The position numbers and the translations under genes are program-made. DNA of 64,000 nucleotides from Xanthomonas sp. (GTDB lineage: Bacteria > Pseudomonadota > Gammaproteobacteria > Xanthomonadales > Xanthomonadaceae), in NCBI GenBank assembly GCA_018262705.1, contig JADFDQ010000007.1:1-64000 (forward strand), in the 5' to 3' direction. The notes under the pieces were generated by a model. The model saw only the letters and a list, made by a program, of their open reading frames with translations. It was not told the origin of the DNA and searched no databases. Position 1 is the first letter of the stretch, and every line of letters starts with the position of its first letter. This document shows positions 8,025 through 19,209 of this stretch, piece by piece.

Positions 8025-9221
8025 ATGTTTGAACGGGTTTCCAACTTGGCGCGTGCCAATGCACCGCGTCTACGCGGCTTGCGCACGGTGTTGGTGGCGG
8101 CGATGCTGACCGTGGCCACTTTGGCCACTGCGGTCGAAGTGCGCGGCGACCATCCTGACCATTACGTCGTCAAACGCGGCGACACGCTCTGGGACATCGC
8201 CTGGCGCTTCCTGCAGAAGCCTTGGCTGTGGCCGGAGATCTGGCAGGCCAATCCACAGATTCGCAATCCGCACCTGATCTATCCGGGCGACGTGATCAGC
8301 CTGGCCTATCTGGATCGGGTGGCCGTCCAGGAAGGGCCGCGCGACGAAGCGCCGGTCAATGCGGTGCCGCTGTCCGAGGTTGAGCCGTTCCTCAAGGATC
8401 TGCGGGTGGTTCCGGCCATCGATGATTTGCCCTACGTGGTCGGTCTGGAAGACAACCGCCTGCGCGGCGTGCGCGGGCATGTCGCCTACATCCGCGGCAT
8501 GGAAAGCGCCCAACCCGGACAGCGCTATCTGGTGGTGCGCGCGCAGAAGCGCTATCGGATGATCAACAACAACGGTTCGTGCTGCGACCAGTTCGATACC
8601 CGCGACCTCGATTCGCGCGGGCGGATCGCATTCGGCATGAGCGACGGTTCGTTGTGGGATGCGCCGATCTACGTCAATCACGGCACCGATTTCCTCGGCT
8701 ACGAGTTGATGACCCAGACCACCGCCACCGTGACCCGCGGCGCGACCGGCAACGACCATCTGGTCACCTTGCTGATGGACGAAGAAGGGCGCGACGTGCG
8801 CGTCGGCGATCGGGTGATTCCGGTCGAAACGCAAACTTACGACCTGCAGTTCTTCCCGCATCCGCCCAAGCAGCAGGCGAACTACGGGCGTTTGCAGGTC
8901 ATGTCGATCGCCGACGGCTACCGTTACGGCGGCACCCATGACGTGATCGCTGTATCCGGCGGCGCACGCGAAGGGATCGACAACGGCACCGTATTCTCGA
9001 TCTGGCGTCGCGGCGACCGCGTGGTCGATCGCGTCCGCGCCAATCTGGATCAGAATCCCGGCATGACGGCTGCGGATTCCAAGGTGCGCCTGCCGGACGA
9101 GTTCGCCGGCCATGCGATGGTGTTCAGGACGTTTGACAACGTGAGCTACGCGTTGGTCATGAGCAGCGTCAAACCGGCCAAGGTGGGTTACGAGCTCAAG
9201 CATCCGGACGCGACTGAATAA
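8025..9221 (+). CDS. Secreted LysM peptidoglycan-binding domain protein
   Basis: A 398-residue exported protein. Residues 1-36 contain a basic N-region and a hydrophobic stretch (TVLVAAMLTVATLATA) consistent with a signal peptide. A single LysM domain spans about residues 46-93, starting YVVKRGDTLWDIAWRFL and ending HLIYPGDVISL. The remaining 300 residues lack a recognised catalytic motif. Proteins of this type commonly sit upstream of dprA in xanthomonads and other gammaproteobacteria. The start at 8025 fits the signal peptide and lies downstream of a promoter-like element; the longer open frame upstream is antisense to def. The function beyond cell-wall binding is unknown. Confidence 0.88.
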   Translation: MFERVSNLARANAPRLRGLRTVLVAAMLTVATLATAVEVRGDHPDHYVVKRGDTLWDIAWRFLQKPWLWPEIWQANPQIRNPHLIYPGDVISLAYLDRVAVQEGPRDEAPVNAVPLSEVEPFLKDLRVVPAIDDLPYVVGLEDNRLRGVRGHVAYIRGMESAQPGQRYLVVRAQKRYRMINNNGSCCDQFDTRDLDSRGRIAFGMSDGSLWDAPIYVNHGTDFLGYELMTQTTATVTRGATGNDHLVTLLMDEEGRDVRVGDRVIPVETQTYDLQFFPHPPKQQANYGRLQVMSIADGYRYGGTHDVIAVSGGAREGIDNGTVFSIWRRGDRVVDRVRANLDQNPGMTAADSKVRLPDEFAGHAMVFRTFDNVSYALVMSSVKPAKVGYELKHPDATE

Positions 9222-9247
9222 GTTTCGGAAAAATCCGATGTGGTTTT

Positions 9248-9273
9248 GCAGCGGCGCCCGAGGGCGCCGCTGC
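9248..9273. terminator. Perfect 11-bp hairpin after the LysM gene
   Basis: The arms 9248-9258 and 9263-9273 are exact complements enclosing the tetraloop CGAG. It lies 26 bases after the LysM stop and before dprA. Only a short T run (CGTTTG) follows, so termination would be partial or the hairpin may stabilise the upstream mRNA. Its position argues that dprA starts at 9297 rather than at an upstream in-frame codon. Confidence 0.6.
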
Positions 9274-9296
9274 CGTTTGCGCGCGATGCTGGCGTC

Positions 9297-10427
9297 ATGG
9301 CCAGCGCGTCCGATCACGAATCCCTGCTACGGCTTCTGCTCAGCGGAGCCGGCACCGGCACCCTGCGGCGTCTGCTTGAAACCTACGCCGATCCGGCGGT
9401 GGCGGTGGCTTCGGGCAGTGCCGGCTGGCGCGCGCACGGGATGGACGATTCAGCCCGTGCGGCCATGCACAGGCCGGATCGGGAAGCGCTGGCGCGCAGC
9501 CTGCGCTGGCTCAATGGCGACGCGCATCGCCTGATCGGATGGGGCGACCCGGACTACCCGCCCCTGCTGCGGGAAACGCCTTCGCCGCCGGTCGCGCTGT
9601 TCGTGGCAGGCGATCCAGCTCTGCTCTGGCGCCCTTCGGTTGCGGTGGTTGGAAGCCGGGCCGCCACTGCCGGCGGTCGTGGCCATGCCGCCGCGTTCGC
9701 CACGACGCTGGCGAACGCCGGACTGTGCGTGGTCAGCGGGCTGGCGGCGGGCATCGACGCCAGCGCCCATGCGGCGACGCTGGCGTGCGGCGGCGCCACC
9801 GTTGCCGTGCTGGGCACCGGCCCGGACATCGTCTATCCGCGCCGCAACCTGCAACTGATGGTGGACATCGCCGGCGTCGGTGCCGTGGTGTCCGAACACC
9901 TGCCGGGCACGCCTGCGCTGCCTTCGCATTTCCCCGGCCGCAACCGGATCGTGGCCGGGCTGGGGCTGGCGACGCTGGTGGTCGAAGCGGCCCATCGCTC
10001 CGGTGCGCTGATTACCGCGCGGCTGGCCGCGGAGTTCGGACGTGAGGTGTTCGCCATCCCGGGTTCAATCCTCAATCCGATGGCGCGTGGCTGCCACCGG
10101 CTGATCCGCGATGGCGCAACGCTGGTGGAAAGCCCCGAAGAGATCCTCGCGGCACTGGCGCCGCAGGTGGCCACGCTGGCCGGCAATTTGCGCGGAGCGC
10201 TGCAGCCCGAAGGAACGGATGCAGCTGTTTGTGATGTCTTGATTGAAGATCCGGACTACAAGATATTGTGGGAAGCCATCGGGCATGACCCCATCTGTAT
10301 GGATGAACTGGTCGTTCGCACCGGATTGACGGCTGCCCGAGCCTCGTCCATGCTGCTGGCGCTGGAGTTGGACAGGCGGGTTGTCGCCGAACACGGCCGC
10401 TACAGTCGGGTGGTGGATCTATGGTAA
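9297..10427 (+). CDS. dprA: DNA processing protein DprA (Smf)
   Basis: The 376-residue protein loads RecA on incoming single-stranded DNA in natural transformation. The central extended Rossmann fold is clear: [11 protein letters not shown], then [31 protein letters not shown], and [24 protein letters not shown]-terminal winged-helix-like domain (from about residue 310) holds [17 protein letters not shown]. The ATG at 9297 lies downstream of a hairpin and gives a normal N-terminus; a start at 9240 would run through that hairpin. The smg gene follows closely. Confidence 0.95.
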   Translation: MASASDHESLLRLLLSGAGTGTLRRLLETYADPAVAVASGSAGWRAHGMDDSARAAMHRPDREALARSLRWLNGDAHRLIGWGDPDYPPLLRETPSPPVALFVAGDPALLWRPSVAVVGSRAATAGGRGHAAAFATTLANAGLCVVSGLAAGIDASAHAATLACGGATVAVLGTGPDIVYPRRNLQLMVDIAGVGAVVSEHLPGTPALPSHFPGRNRIVAGLGLATLVVEAAHRSGALITARLAAEFGREVFAIPGSILNPMARGCHRLIRDGATLVESPEEILAALAPQVATLAGNLRGALQPEGTDAAVCDVLIEDPDYKILWEAIGHDPICMDELVVRTGLTAARASSMLLALELDRRVVAEHGRYSRVVDLW

Positions 10428-10480
10428 GCACGGCGCCAGTGCGCGCGTCGGTTCGGTTTTTGGCTGGCAGGAGAGGGACG

Positions 10481-10972
10481 ATGAAAGAAAGCATCCTCGA
10501 TGTCCTGCTCTACCTGTTCGAACACTATTTCGCTGTCGGCGAAGGCCCGGCGGTCGATCTGGGGGCTCCGGCCAAGGACGATCCGCTGGTCGCCGAACTG
10601 CAACATGCGGGATTTTCGCCTGCTGAAATTCGCAATGCGTTCGCCTGGCTGGACGCGCTGGCGCGCCAGCGGCCGACGGCGCAGGCGGGAGGAGCGCAGG
10701 GCCCGACCCGGGTGTTCCACTCCAGCGAGCTGGAAAAGCTCGACGTCGAGGCGCGTGGATTTTTGCTCTACCTCGAACAGCAGGGCGTGCTGGGCGCCGA
10801 GCAGCGCGAACTGGTGCTCGATCGCGCGCTGGCGCTGGATCTCGACGACGTCGGGCTGGACGATCTGAAATGGGTGGTGCTGATGGTGCTGTTCAACCAG
10901 CCCGGCAGCGAGGCCGCCTATGCCTGGATGGAAACCCAGATGTATCTGGACGAGCCCGAACCGGTGCACTGA
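10481..10972 (+). CDS. smg: Smg family protein (DUF494)
   Basis: A 163-residue protein of the Smg/DUF494 family, of unknown biochemical function, nearly always found beside dprA in proteobacteria. The N-terminus [17 protein letters not shown] and the C-terminal part [20 protein letters not shown] match the family well. A strong ribosome site (AGGAGAGGGA at about 10469-10478) precedes the ATG at 10481, which fixes the start; the longer in-frame start overlaps dprA. Confidence 0.92.
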   Translation: MKESILDVLLYLFEHYFAVGEGPAVDLGAPAKDDPLVAELQHAGFSPAEIRNAFAWLDALARQRPTAQAGGAQGPTRVFHSSELEKLDVEARGFLLYLEQQGVLGAEQRELVLDRALALDLDDVGLDDLKWVVLMVLFNQPGSEAAYAWMETQMYLDEPEPVH

Positions 10973-11129
10973 AACCGGCGGACGGCATGCTGCCTGTTGC
11001 CCGCGTTCGCACGCCGCGAAATGTGCAAGGATGGGCGGGGAGCGCGGCGGAGGGATCGTCTCCGGCATCCGTGCTGGCGACGAAAACGCCGGTAGCATCA
11101 GGCGCTTGTGCAGCAAGGGAGGGTGAAGC

Positions 11130-11906
11130 GTGACGGATTGGTTCCATGCCGCGAATGGCACGCAGCAGGTTGGCCCGGTGTCTGCCGAACAACTGGCGGC
11201 GTTGTTCGGCTCGGGTGAAATCACGGCAGCGACCCTTGTCTGGCGCGAGGGGCTGGACAACTGGCTGCCGCTGCGGCGGGTCTTCGACGAACTGGGCCTG
11301 CGCGAGGCGCCGGCTGCGGCGGTCGTGACGGAGCCGGAGTTCGAGCCGGCAGCGGTCGACCCGGAACCGCCGCCGGTGCCGCCCGCGCCCAGGGCGGCAG
11401 TGGCCGCATCGCCATTCCCTTCAGCGGAAACACCGACCGCATCCGTGCCGGCGCCCAGGCCGAAAGGCATGTCCGGCTGCCTGATCGCGGTGATCGTGGT
11501 CGCGGTGCTGGCGGTGCCGATGATCGCCATTCTCGCCGCGATCGCCATTCCCGCCTACCACGATTACTTGCAGCGTTCGCAGGCCGGGGCTGCCGTTGCC
11601 GAAGCACGGGCCGCAGTTGGCCTGCTCGAACCGGAGATTGTCGATTTCAAAAGCAGCAACGGAACCTGCCCAGAAAACGCCAGCGACGGCTTCAAGCCCG
11701 CCGAAGACTATGCCGGTGTGCATGTTGCATCGATCAAGATCGGGCATTTCGAAAACGGCAACTGCGGAGTCGAAGTGGCTCTGCGCGGCAGCGGCAGTGC
11801 GACCGTCGACGGCAAGAAGCTGTGGATGGAGCGCGTCGGCGACGGCTGGAAGTGCACGTCGGAAATCGAGAACAAACTGCTGCCTGCAAACTGTCGCGGC
11901 GATTGA
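11130..11906 (+). CDS. GYF_2-domain protein fused to a type IV pilin-like helix
   Basis: A 258-residue membrane protein with an unusual layout. Residues 1-56 form a GYF_2 (DUF4339) domain with WFHAANGTQQVGP and TLVWREGLDNW. A Pro/Ala-rich linker runs to about residue 112. Next comes a hydrophobic helix ending ILAAIAIPAYHDYLQRSQ, which strongly resembles the N-terminal helix of type IV pilins, but the prepilin-peptidase site (GFTLIE) is absent and the helix is internal. The C-terminal part holds four Cys that could form disulfides. The GTG start at 11130 is supported by the ribosome site AAGGGAGGG at 11115-11123. A GYF_2-RDD gene follows 51 bases downstream. The role is unknown; it cannot be an ordinary processed pilin. 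Confidence 0.8.
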   Translation: MTDWFHAANGTQQVGPVSAEQLAALFGSGEITAATLVWREGLDNWLPLRRVFDELGLREAPAAAVVTEPEFEPAAVDPEPPPVPPAPRAAVAASPFPSAETPTASVPAPRPKGMSGCLIAVIVVAVLAVPMIAILAAIAIPAYHDYLQRSQAGAAVAEARAAVGLLEPEIVDFKSSNGTCPENASDGFKPAEDYAGVHVASIKIGHFENGNCGVEVALRGSGSATVDGKKLWMERVGDGWKCTSEIENKLLPANCRGD

Positions 11907-11957
11907 TTCAGTTGCGTATATTTCCCCAGCATTCCCGCAATCACACGAGACGCGCCC

Positions 11958-12791
11958 ATGGCCCAATGGCATTACGCTGACCGCGACCGACTGCAGAAAG
12001 GCCCGATCGACGATGCCGAGCTGGTGCGTCTGTTTCGCAGCGGCGAGATCGGTCCGGACACCTTGGTCTGGCGCCCGGATCTGAGCGAGTGGCAGGCGCT
12101 GTCGGCGTTTGCGGCGCAGCTGGGTTTGCAGGATGCCGCCTCGCCCTACGCGCCACCGACCAGTGCGGTGCTTGCCGAGGAGCCCGTCGTGGCCGGCGGC
12201 GAGGTGGTTTACGCGGGGTTTTGGAAGCGGGTGGCGGCTTACACCATCGACACCTTCGCCGCCGGCATGGTCGGCGGGCTGATCGGCGGGCTGCTGGGCG
12301 GCGTGCTGGGCGCGATGCTGCTCCGTTCGGGCAATGCCTCCGACAGCGCGTCTGCCATGCTGGTCATTCAGGGCGTTGCCAATCTCATTGGGCTGATACT
12401 GGGCGTGGCCTATTTTGCGGGTTTTCATTCCTCCAGATCGATGGCCACGCTGGGCAAGATGGCGGTCGGCATCAAGGTGGTTCGCCCCAACGGCGAACGC
12501 ATCTCCTTCCTGCGCGGCGTGGGCCGCTATTTCGCGCTGTTCGTCAGCACGATCACGCTGATGATCGGTTTTGCGATGGCCGGTTTCACCGAGCGCAAGC
12601 GCGCCCTGCATGACATGCTGTGCGACACCGTCGTGGTCGACAAATGGGCGTTTACCGCGCACCCGGAATGGCAGCGCAGGGAGCTGGGCGCGGTGACCAT
12701 CGTGGTGCTGGTGCTGTTTGCGATAATGCTGGCGATCTTCTTCATCGCCATGGCGGTTGCCGTCTATGCGGCGTCGCAGAACTGGCGCTGA
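11958..12791 (+). CDS. GYF_2 and RDD domain membrane protein
   Basis: This 277-residue protein starts with a GYF_2 domain (about residues 1-55: WHYADRDRLQKGPIDDAEL, TLVWRPDLSEW) related to that of the gene just upstream. An RDD membrane domain follows from about residue 85, with the Arg and Asp landmarks in FWKRVAAYTIDTF and a second half carrying TLGKMAVGIKVV and FTERKRALHDMLCDTVVV. A last hydrophobic helix ends the protein. RDD proteins are poorly understood; some have been linked to ion transport. The pairing with a GYF_2-pilin-like neighbour suggests both bind a shared proline-rich partner, but that is inference. Confidence 0.85.
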   Translation: MAQWHYADRDRLQKGPIDDAELVRLFRSGEIGPDTLVWRPDLSEWQALSAFAAQLGLQDAASPYAPPTSAVLAEEPVVAGGEVVYAGFWKRVAAYTIDTFAAGMVGGLIGGLLGGVLGAMLLRSGNASDSASAMLVIQGVANLIGLILGVAYFAGFHSSRSMATLGKMAVGIKVVRPNGERISFLRGVGRYFALFVSTITLMIGFAMAGFTERKRALHDMLCDTVVVDKWAFTAHPEWQRRELGAVTIVVLVLFAIMLAIFFIAMAVAVYAASQNWR

Positions 12792-12853
12792 AACAGCGGT
12801 TATCGCGCCTGACGCTTGACACGGAGCCCGCATCCGTGATTCCACTATAAAAG

Positions 12854-12877
12854 CGCCCGGGGCAGTCGCCTCGGGCG
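12854..12877 (+). terminator. Hairpin between the GYF_2-RDD gene and topA
   Basis: A 9-bp stem (12854-12862 with 12869-12877, one G-T pair) around a 6-base loop is followed by TTAGCTTCT. It could end transcription from the upstream gene run or form part of the topA leader. The T tract is poor, so the terminator call is tentative. Confidence 0.45.
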
Positions 12878-12935
12878 TTAGCTTCTGAAAACACCGGGCC
12901 GCGGACCGCCGCGACCAACTGGAATCCGCGCTGCC

Positions 12936-15470
<2,535 letters not shown>

Positions 15471-15618
15471 CTGCCCGGGGCGCGGGACACATGCCTCATC
15501 GACGCGGGTCTAGGGGGTATCCGGCGCACGCCGGGAAGCGGAGCCTTCGCTTGAGGGTGCCGGGCCCGGGACGCAATCGGATCGGAACCGCATCGCGGAT
15601 CGAAAACGAGGAGTTGTC

Positions 15619-15957
15619 ATGACATATGCCGAACAAACCGGATTTGGCCTCGGCATTTTTCAGCTCACCGCGCTGCCGATTGCCCAGCTCCTCCTCGCTT
15701 GGATCGTGCGTCCGTCAGGACGCGAGGTGGAGGCGGCCCGGAGCGCGCTGGCGCGAAAAAAGATCGCACGGTCTCAATGGGTGTCGCGGATGCTACTGAT
15801 CCCGCCGCTGGGCTACTTCGTTTCCGGCGGGCTGTCGGTCGCATTTCCCAGATATGGCATGACTTTGCTGGGGATCACCACATTCGCGGAGATGTGGTTT
15901 TTCATCTTTCTCATTGCGTTCAACCGGAAATTCGCGCAGGAAAATCTGGTCGAGTGA
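15619..15957 (+). CDS. Hypothetical small membrane protein
   Basis: A 112-residue protein with three probable membrane helices: about residues 10-30 (LGIFQLTALPIAQLLLAW), 58-76 (MLLIPPLGYFVSGGLSVAF) and 82-100 (LLGITTFAEMWFFIFLIAF). A loop of about 25 charged residues lies between the first two. I do not recognise the family. The ATG at 15619 has an AACGAGGAG ribosome site at about 15606-15614, supporting translation. It stands alone between topA and tsaC, with a 148-base gap upstream that contains no obvious gene. Confidence 0.65.
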   Translation: MTYAEQTGFGLGIFQLTALPIAQLLLAWIVRPSGREVEAARSALARKKIARSQWVSRMLLIPPLGYFVSGGLSVAFPRYGMTLLGITTFAEMWFFIFLIAFNRKFAQENLVE

Positions 15958-16038
15958 TGACGTGGTTTTCGGGTGCGCCGTGTCCGAAACGCCGACGTGG
16001 AACCGTGACACGGATCATGTCCTTTGGAATCCTTTCGC

Positions 16039-16590
16039 ATGACTGACCTTGCCACTGTGCTGGATGTGCTCCGAAGCGGTGGCGTCATCGCCTATCCCAC
16101 CGAGGGCGTGTGGGGGCTGGGCTGCGATCCGCGTGACGAGGCGGCGGTGCTGCGCCTGCTGGCGCTCAAGCGGCGCGACGTTGGCAAGGGGCTGATCCTG
16201 ATTGCGTCAAGCGCGGCGCAGCTTGCGCCCTTCATCGACACGGCGCCGCTCACCGCCACTCGGCTGGCCGAGGTGCATGCAAGCTGGCCGGGGCCGAACA
16301 CCTGGATCCTGCCGTCGTCCGGCACGGCACCACGCTGGATCACCGGCGACCACGACGGCATCGCGGTGCGGGTCACGGCGCACCCGGTTGTCATCGAACT
16401 GTGCGATGCATTCGGCGGCGCGCTGGTGTCGACCAGCGCCAACATCGCCAGCGAACCTTCGCCGTGCACGCGCGACGCGCTTGATCCGCGCATCGTTGCC
16501 GGCGTCGCTGCGGTCGTCGCCGGCGAAACGCTCGGCCGCCTGCAGCCCAGCACGATTCGCGATGCCCGCAGCGGCCGCACCCTGCGCTGA
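16039..16590 (+). CDS. tsaC: Threonylcarbamoyl-AMP synthase (TsaC/YrdC)
   Basis: A 183-residue single-domain YrdC/Sua5 protein that makes threonylcarbamoyl-adenylate from threonine, bicarbonate and ATP for tRNA t6A37. Matching landmarks are GGVIAYPTEGVWGLGCDP near the N-terminus, the Lys-containing LKRRDVGKGLILI, WPGPNTWILP, and VSTSANIASEPSP. It lacks the extra C-terminal domain of Sua5, so it is the short TsaC type. The ATG at 16039 is preferred over an upstream TTG at 16024. A tsaC gene near topA-dprA-smg is usual in gammaproteobacteria. Confidence 0.94.
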   Translation: MTDLATVLDVLRSGGVIAYPTEGVWGLGCDPRDEAAVLRLLALKRRDVGKGLILIASSAAQLAPFIDTAPLTATRLAEVHASWPGPNTWILPSSGTAPRWITGDHDGIAVRVTAHPVVIELCDAFGGALVSTSANIASEPSPCTRDALDPRIVAGVAAVVAGETLGRLQPSTIRDARSGRTLR

Positions 16591-16672
16591 GCTTGCCGCG
16601 CGTTTGACTCTGCGGTGAACGAATCGGGCACTTGGGGTTTCCATGCGCGGACTTGCGCTCCAAGATAGGGCC

Positions 16673-17371
16673 ATGCGTGCGCGCCTTGTCCCTGCGACCG
16701 TGCTGTTCCTGTTCGCCTGTGCCGGCGCCTGGGTGGTACCGTCGCGTGCGCTCGCGCAGGAAACGATTTTCTACAAATGCACCGATGCGCAGGGCAACAT
16801 GACGGTGCAGAACGGGACCCCCTGCGGTCCGGGAATGAAGCAGGAGATTCGCCGTGTGGGATCGGCGCCGACGGTGCCGGTGCCGGCGCGGCGTGCGCCT
16901 GCGCCCGAGCCGGAACCCACGCGTCCGGCCTACGGCGAGTTCGTGCTGGTGGCCGGACCAAACACGGCGCGCCGACCGGCACCGGAAGCCGCCGCGCTGC
17001 CGCTCCCTCCGCCGTTGTTCCAGTGCGCGACCTGGGACGGCAACACTTATTACGGCGAAACCGACAAGCCCGAACCGCGCTGCGCGCCGCTGCAGGTGGT
17101 GGGGATCGACGGCAGCAATGCCTCGGGCATGGGGCAGGCCTGCGAGATGCGTCAGGACACCTGCACGGCAATTCCGGACGCGCAGCTGTGCGCGGCCTGG
17201 TACCGGCGGCTGGACGAGGCCGAATTCAAGCTGCGCTATGCCGGCTCCGGCGATCGCCAGCAGCACGAGCGCGCGCGTGCGGACATCGAGGCGAAGATTC
17301 GCGGCAGCCGCTGTTCGCCGGTGGCGCCGGATGCGAAGCCCGCAGCGACAGCGCCGGCGTCCGTGCCTTAA
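16673..17371 (+). CDS. Secreted DUF4124-like protein
   Basis: A 232-residue exported protein. A signal peptide of about 29 residues ends PSRALAQ. The mature N-terminus ETIFYKCTDAQGNMTVQNGTPCG is a DUF4124-type domain, common in secreted proteins of xanthomonads. A proline/arginine-rich linker follows, and the C-terminal half has several Cys (LFQCATWDG, PRCAPLQ, QACEMRQDTC, QLCAAW, GSRCSP), suggesting disulfides. A start at 16643 would add ten residues and is possible. Function unknown. Confidence 0.75.
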   Translation: MRARLVPATVLFLFACAGAWVVPSRALAQETIFYKCTDAQGNMTVQNGTPCGPGMKQEIRRVGSAPTVPVPARRAPAPEPEPTRPAYGEFVLVAGPNTARRPAPEAAALPLPPPLFQCATWDGNTYYGETDKPEPRCAPLQVVGIDGSNASGMGQACEMRQDTCTAIPDAQLCAAWYRRLDEAEFKLRYAGSGDRQQHERARADIEAKIRGSRCSPVAPDAKPAATAPASVP

Positions 17372-17402
17372 GCTGCGATCTGGATGAATCTTCAGGATTT
17401 CG

Positions 17403-19190
17403 ATGGATAGCGGCGGTCTGGAGCTGGCGTTGGTCTTCCTGCTGGCGGCGGTGCTGGCGGTGCCGCTGTTCAAGCGTTTTGGCTTCGGCGCGATCCTCGC
17501 GTATCTCGCCACCGGCGTTTTGCTCGGCCCGCACGAGCTGGCGCTGGTGCGCGACCCGGGGCGGGTGCTGGCGGCCAGCGAGATCGGCGTGGTCATGCTG
17601 CTGTTCGTGATCGGGCTGGAGCTGTCGCTGCCGCGCCTGACCCTGATGCGACGCCCGATCTTCGTGGTGGGCGGCTTGCAGGTGCTGCTGTGTGGGGCCG
17701 CGCTGGGCGGACTGGCGTCGTTGGCCGGGCTGGGCTGGAAAGCTGCGCTGGTGGTCGGGCTGGGGCTGGCGCTGTCGTCCACGGCGGTCGGGCTGCAGCT
17801 CTTGTCCGAGCGCAAGGAACTGGCGACCGAGCACGGACGGCTGGCGTTCGCCATCCTGCTGTTTCAGGATTTGGCGGCGATCCCGCTGCTGGCGGCGATT
17901 CCGTTGCTGGGCAAAGCCAAAAGCGTCGGCTTGGGCTGGGACGATGTCGTGCGTGCGGTGGCGGCAATCGCCGCGCTGGTGGTCGGCGGTCGCTACCTGC
18001 TGCGGCATCTGTTCCGGGTGATTGCACGCACCGACCTGCCCGAGGTGTTCACCGGCGCGGCGCTGCTGGTGGTGCTGGGCAGCGCGTGGCTGATGCAGAA
18101 GGTGGGCCTGAGTGCAGGCCTGGGCGCATTCCTGGCCGGCGTGTTGCTGGCGGACTCCGAGTACCGGCACGAGCTGGAGGCGCAGATCAAGCCGTTCGAG
18201 GGACTGTTGTTGGGCCTGTTCTTCATGGCCGTGGGCATGGGCATCGATGTGCACAGGATCATTGCCGAACCGCTGCTAATTGCGGCTGGGGTGGGCACGT
18301 TGCTGGCGGTAAAGACGCTGCTGGTGTTCGGACTGGGCCTGCGCCCCGGACGGCTGCACTCGCGCAGCGCCTTCCTGCTGGCCGGCGTGCTGGCGCTGGG
18401 CGGGGAATTCGCGTTCGTGGTGTTTGGCGAAGCAACGCGGGTGAAGCTGCTGGATGCCGCGACCAATGATCGTCTGGTCGCGATCGTCGGCCTGTCGATG
18501 GCGCTGACGCCGCTGCTGCTGATGTTCGCCAACAAGCTGCTGCCGTCCGATCGCGTCGAGGTGCGGCCGTTTGACGCCATCCCGGCGGAACGCCAGCCGC
18601 AGGTGCTGGTGGCCGGGTTCGGACGTTTCGGCCAGATCGTTGCCCGGTTGCTGCGCGCGCAGGGCATTCCGTTTATTGCCGTCGATCCGGACATCGAACA
18701 GGTCAACCTGTCGCGCAGCATGAGCAGCGACCAGATCTATTACGGCGATCCGACCCGGATGTCGCTGCTACGCTCGGCGGGGGCGGAGCGGATCAAGGTC
18801 TTCGTGGTGGCCATCAACAATGTCGAAGCCAGCCTGCGGATGGTGCGGCTGGTGCGCAAGCACTACCCGAAGGCGCGGGTGTTCGCGCGCGCGCGCAACC
18901 GCCGGCACGCCTGGCAACTGGTGGATCTGGGCGCCGAGGCGCTGCGTGAGACCTACGGCAGCAGTTTGGAAATGGGCTGCGAGGTGCTGGTTGCGCTGGG
19001 AATGGAGCGCACACAGGCGCAGCAGCGCACGCGCCTGTTCCGAACTTGGGACGAGGCGCTACTGGAACAGCAGCGCATGTTGCAGGACGACGAGGATGCG
19101 CTGCTGCAGGCGACCCGCGATGCCCGCAAGGAACTCGACGGGCTGTTCGAGGAGGATGCCGCGGTGGCGCATCCGCAGGGCAACGGCTGA
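17403..19190 (+). CDS. KefB/KefC-type monovalent cation:proton antiporter (CPA2)
   Basis: A 595-residue CPA2 transporter. Residues 1 to about 385 form the Na+/H+ exchanger-like membrane domain with FGAILAYLATGVLLGPHEL, the conserved FVIGLELS and the inverted-repeat helices GAFLAGVLLADSEYRHELE. From about residue 398 a RCK_N Rossmann domain reads QVLVAGFGRFGQIVARLL with an NAD-binding Gly motif and acidic strand end. The closest described relatives are the glutathione-gated K+ efflux systems KefB and KefC, but no KefF/KefG partner is nearby, so gating by glutathione adducts is not certain. It converges on the ankyrin gene. Confidence 0.9.
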   Translation: MDSGGLELALVFLLAAVLAVPLFKRFGFGAILAYLATGVLLGPHELALVRDPGRVLAASEIGVVMLLFVIGLELSLPRLTLMRRPIFVVGGLQVLLCGAALGGLASLAGLGWKAALVVGLGLALSSTAVGLQLLSERKELATEHGRLAFAILLFQDLAAIPLLAAIPLLGKAKSVGLGWDDVVRAVAAIAALVVGGRYLLRHLFRVIARTDLPEVFTGAALLVVLGSAWLMQKVGLSAGLGAFLAGVLLADSEYRHELEAQIKPFEGLLLGLFFMAVGMGIDVHRIIAEPLLIAAGVGTLLAVKTLLVFGLGLRPGRLHSRSAFLLAGVLALGGEFAFVVFGEATRVKLLDAATNDRLVAIVGLSMALTPLLLMFANKLLPSDRVEVRPFDAIPAERQPQVLVAGFGRFGQIVARLLRAQGIPFIAVDPDIEQVNLSRSMSSDQIYYGDPTRMSLLRSAGAERIKVFVVAINNVEASLRMVRLVRKHYPKARVFARARNRRHAWQLVDLGAEALRETYGSSLEMGCEVLVALGMERTQAQQRTRLFRTWDEALLEQQRMLQDDEDALLQATRDARKELDGLFEEDAAVAHPQGNG

Positions 19191-19209
19191 GAAGGTCGGT
19201 CGCGGCGGC

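Noticed and set aside
12816-12851. TTGACA and TATAAA before topA as a sigma-70 promoter
   Set aside because: The two hexamers are 24 bases apart, too long for a normal promoter, although either alone looks good.
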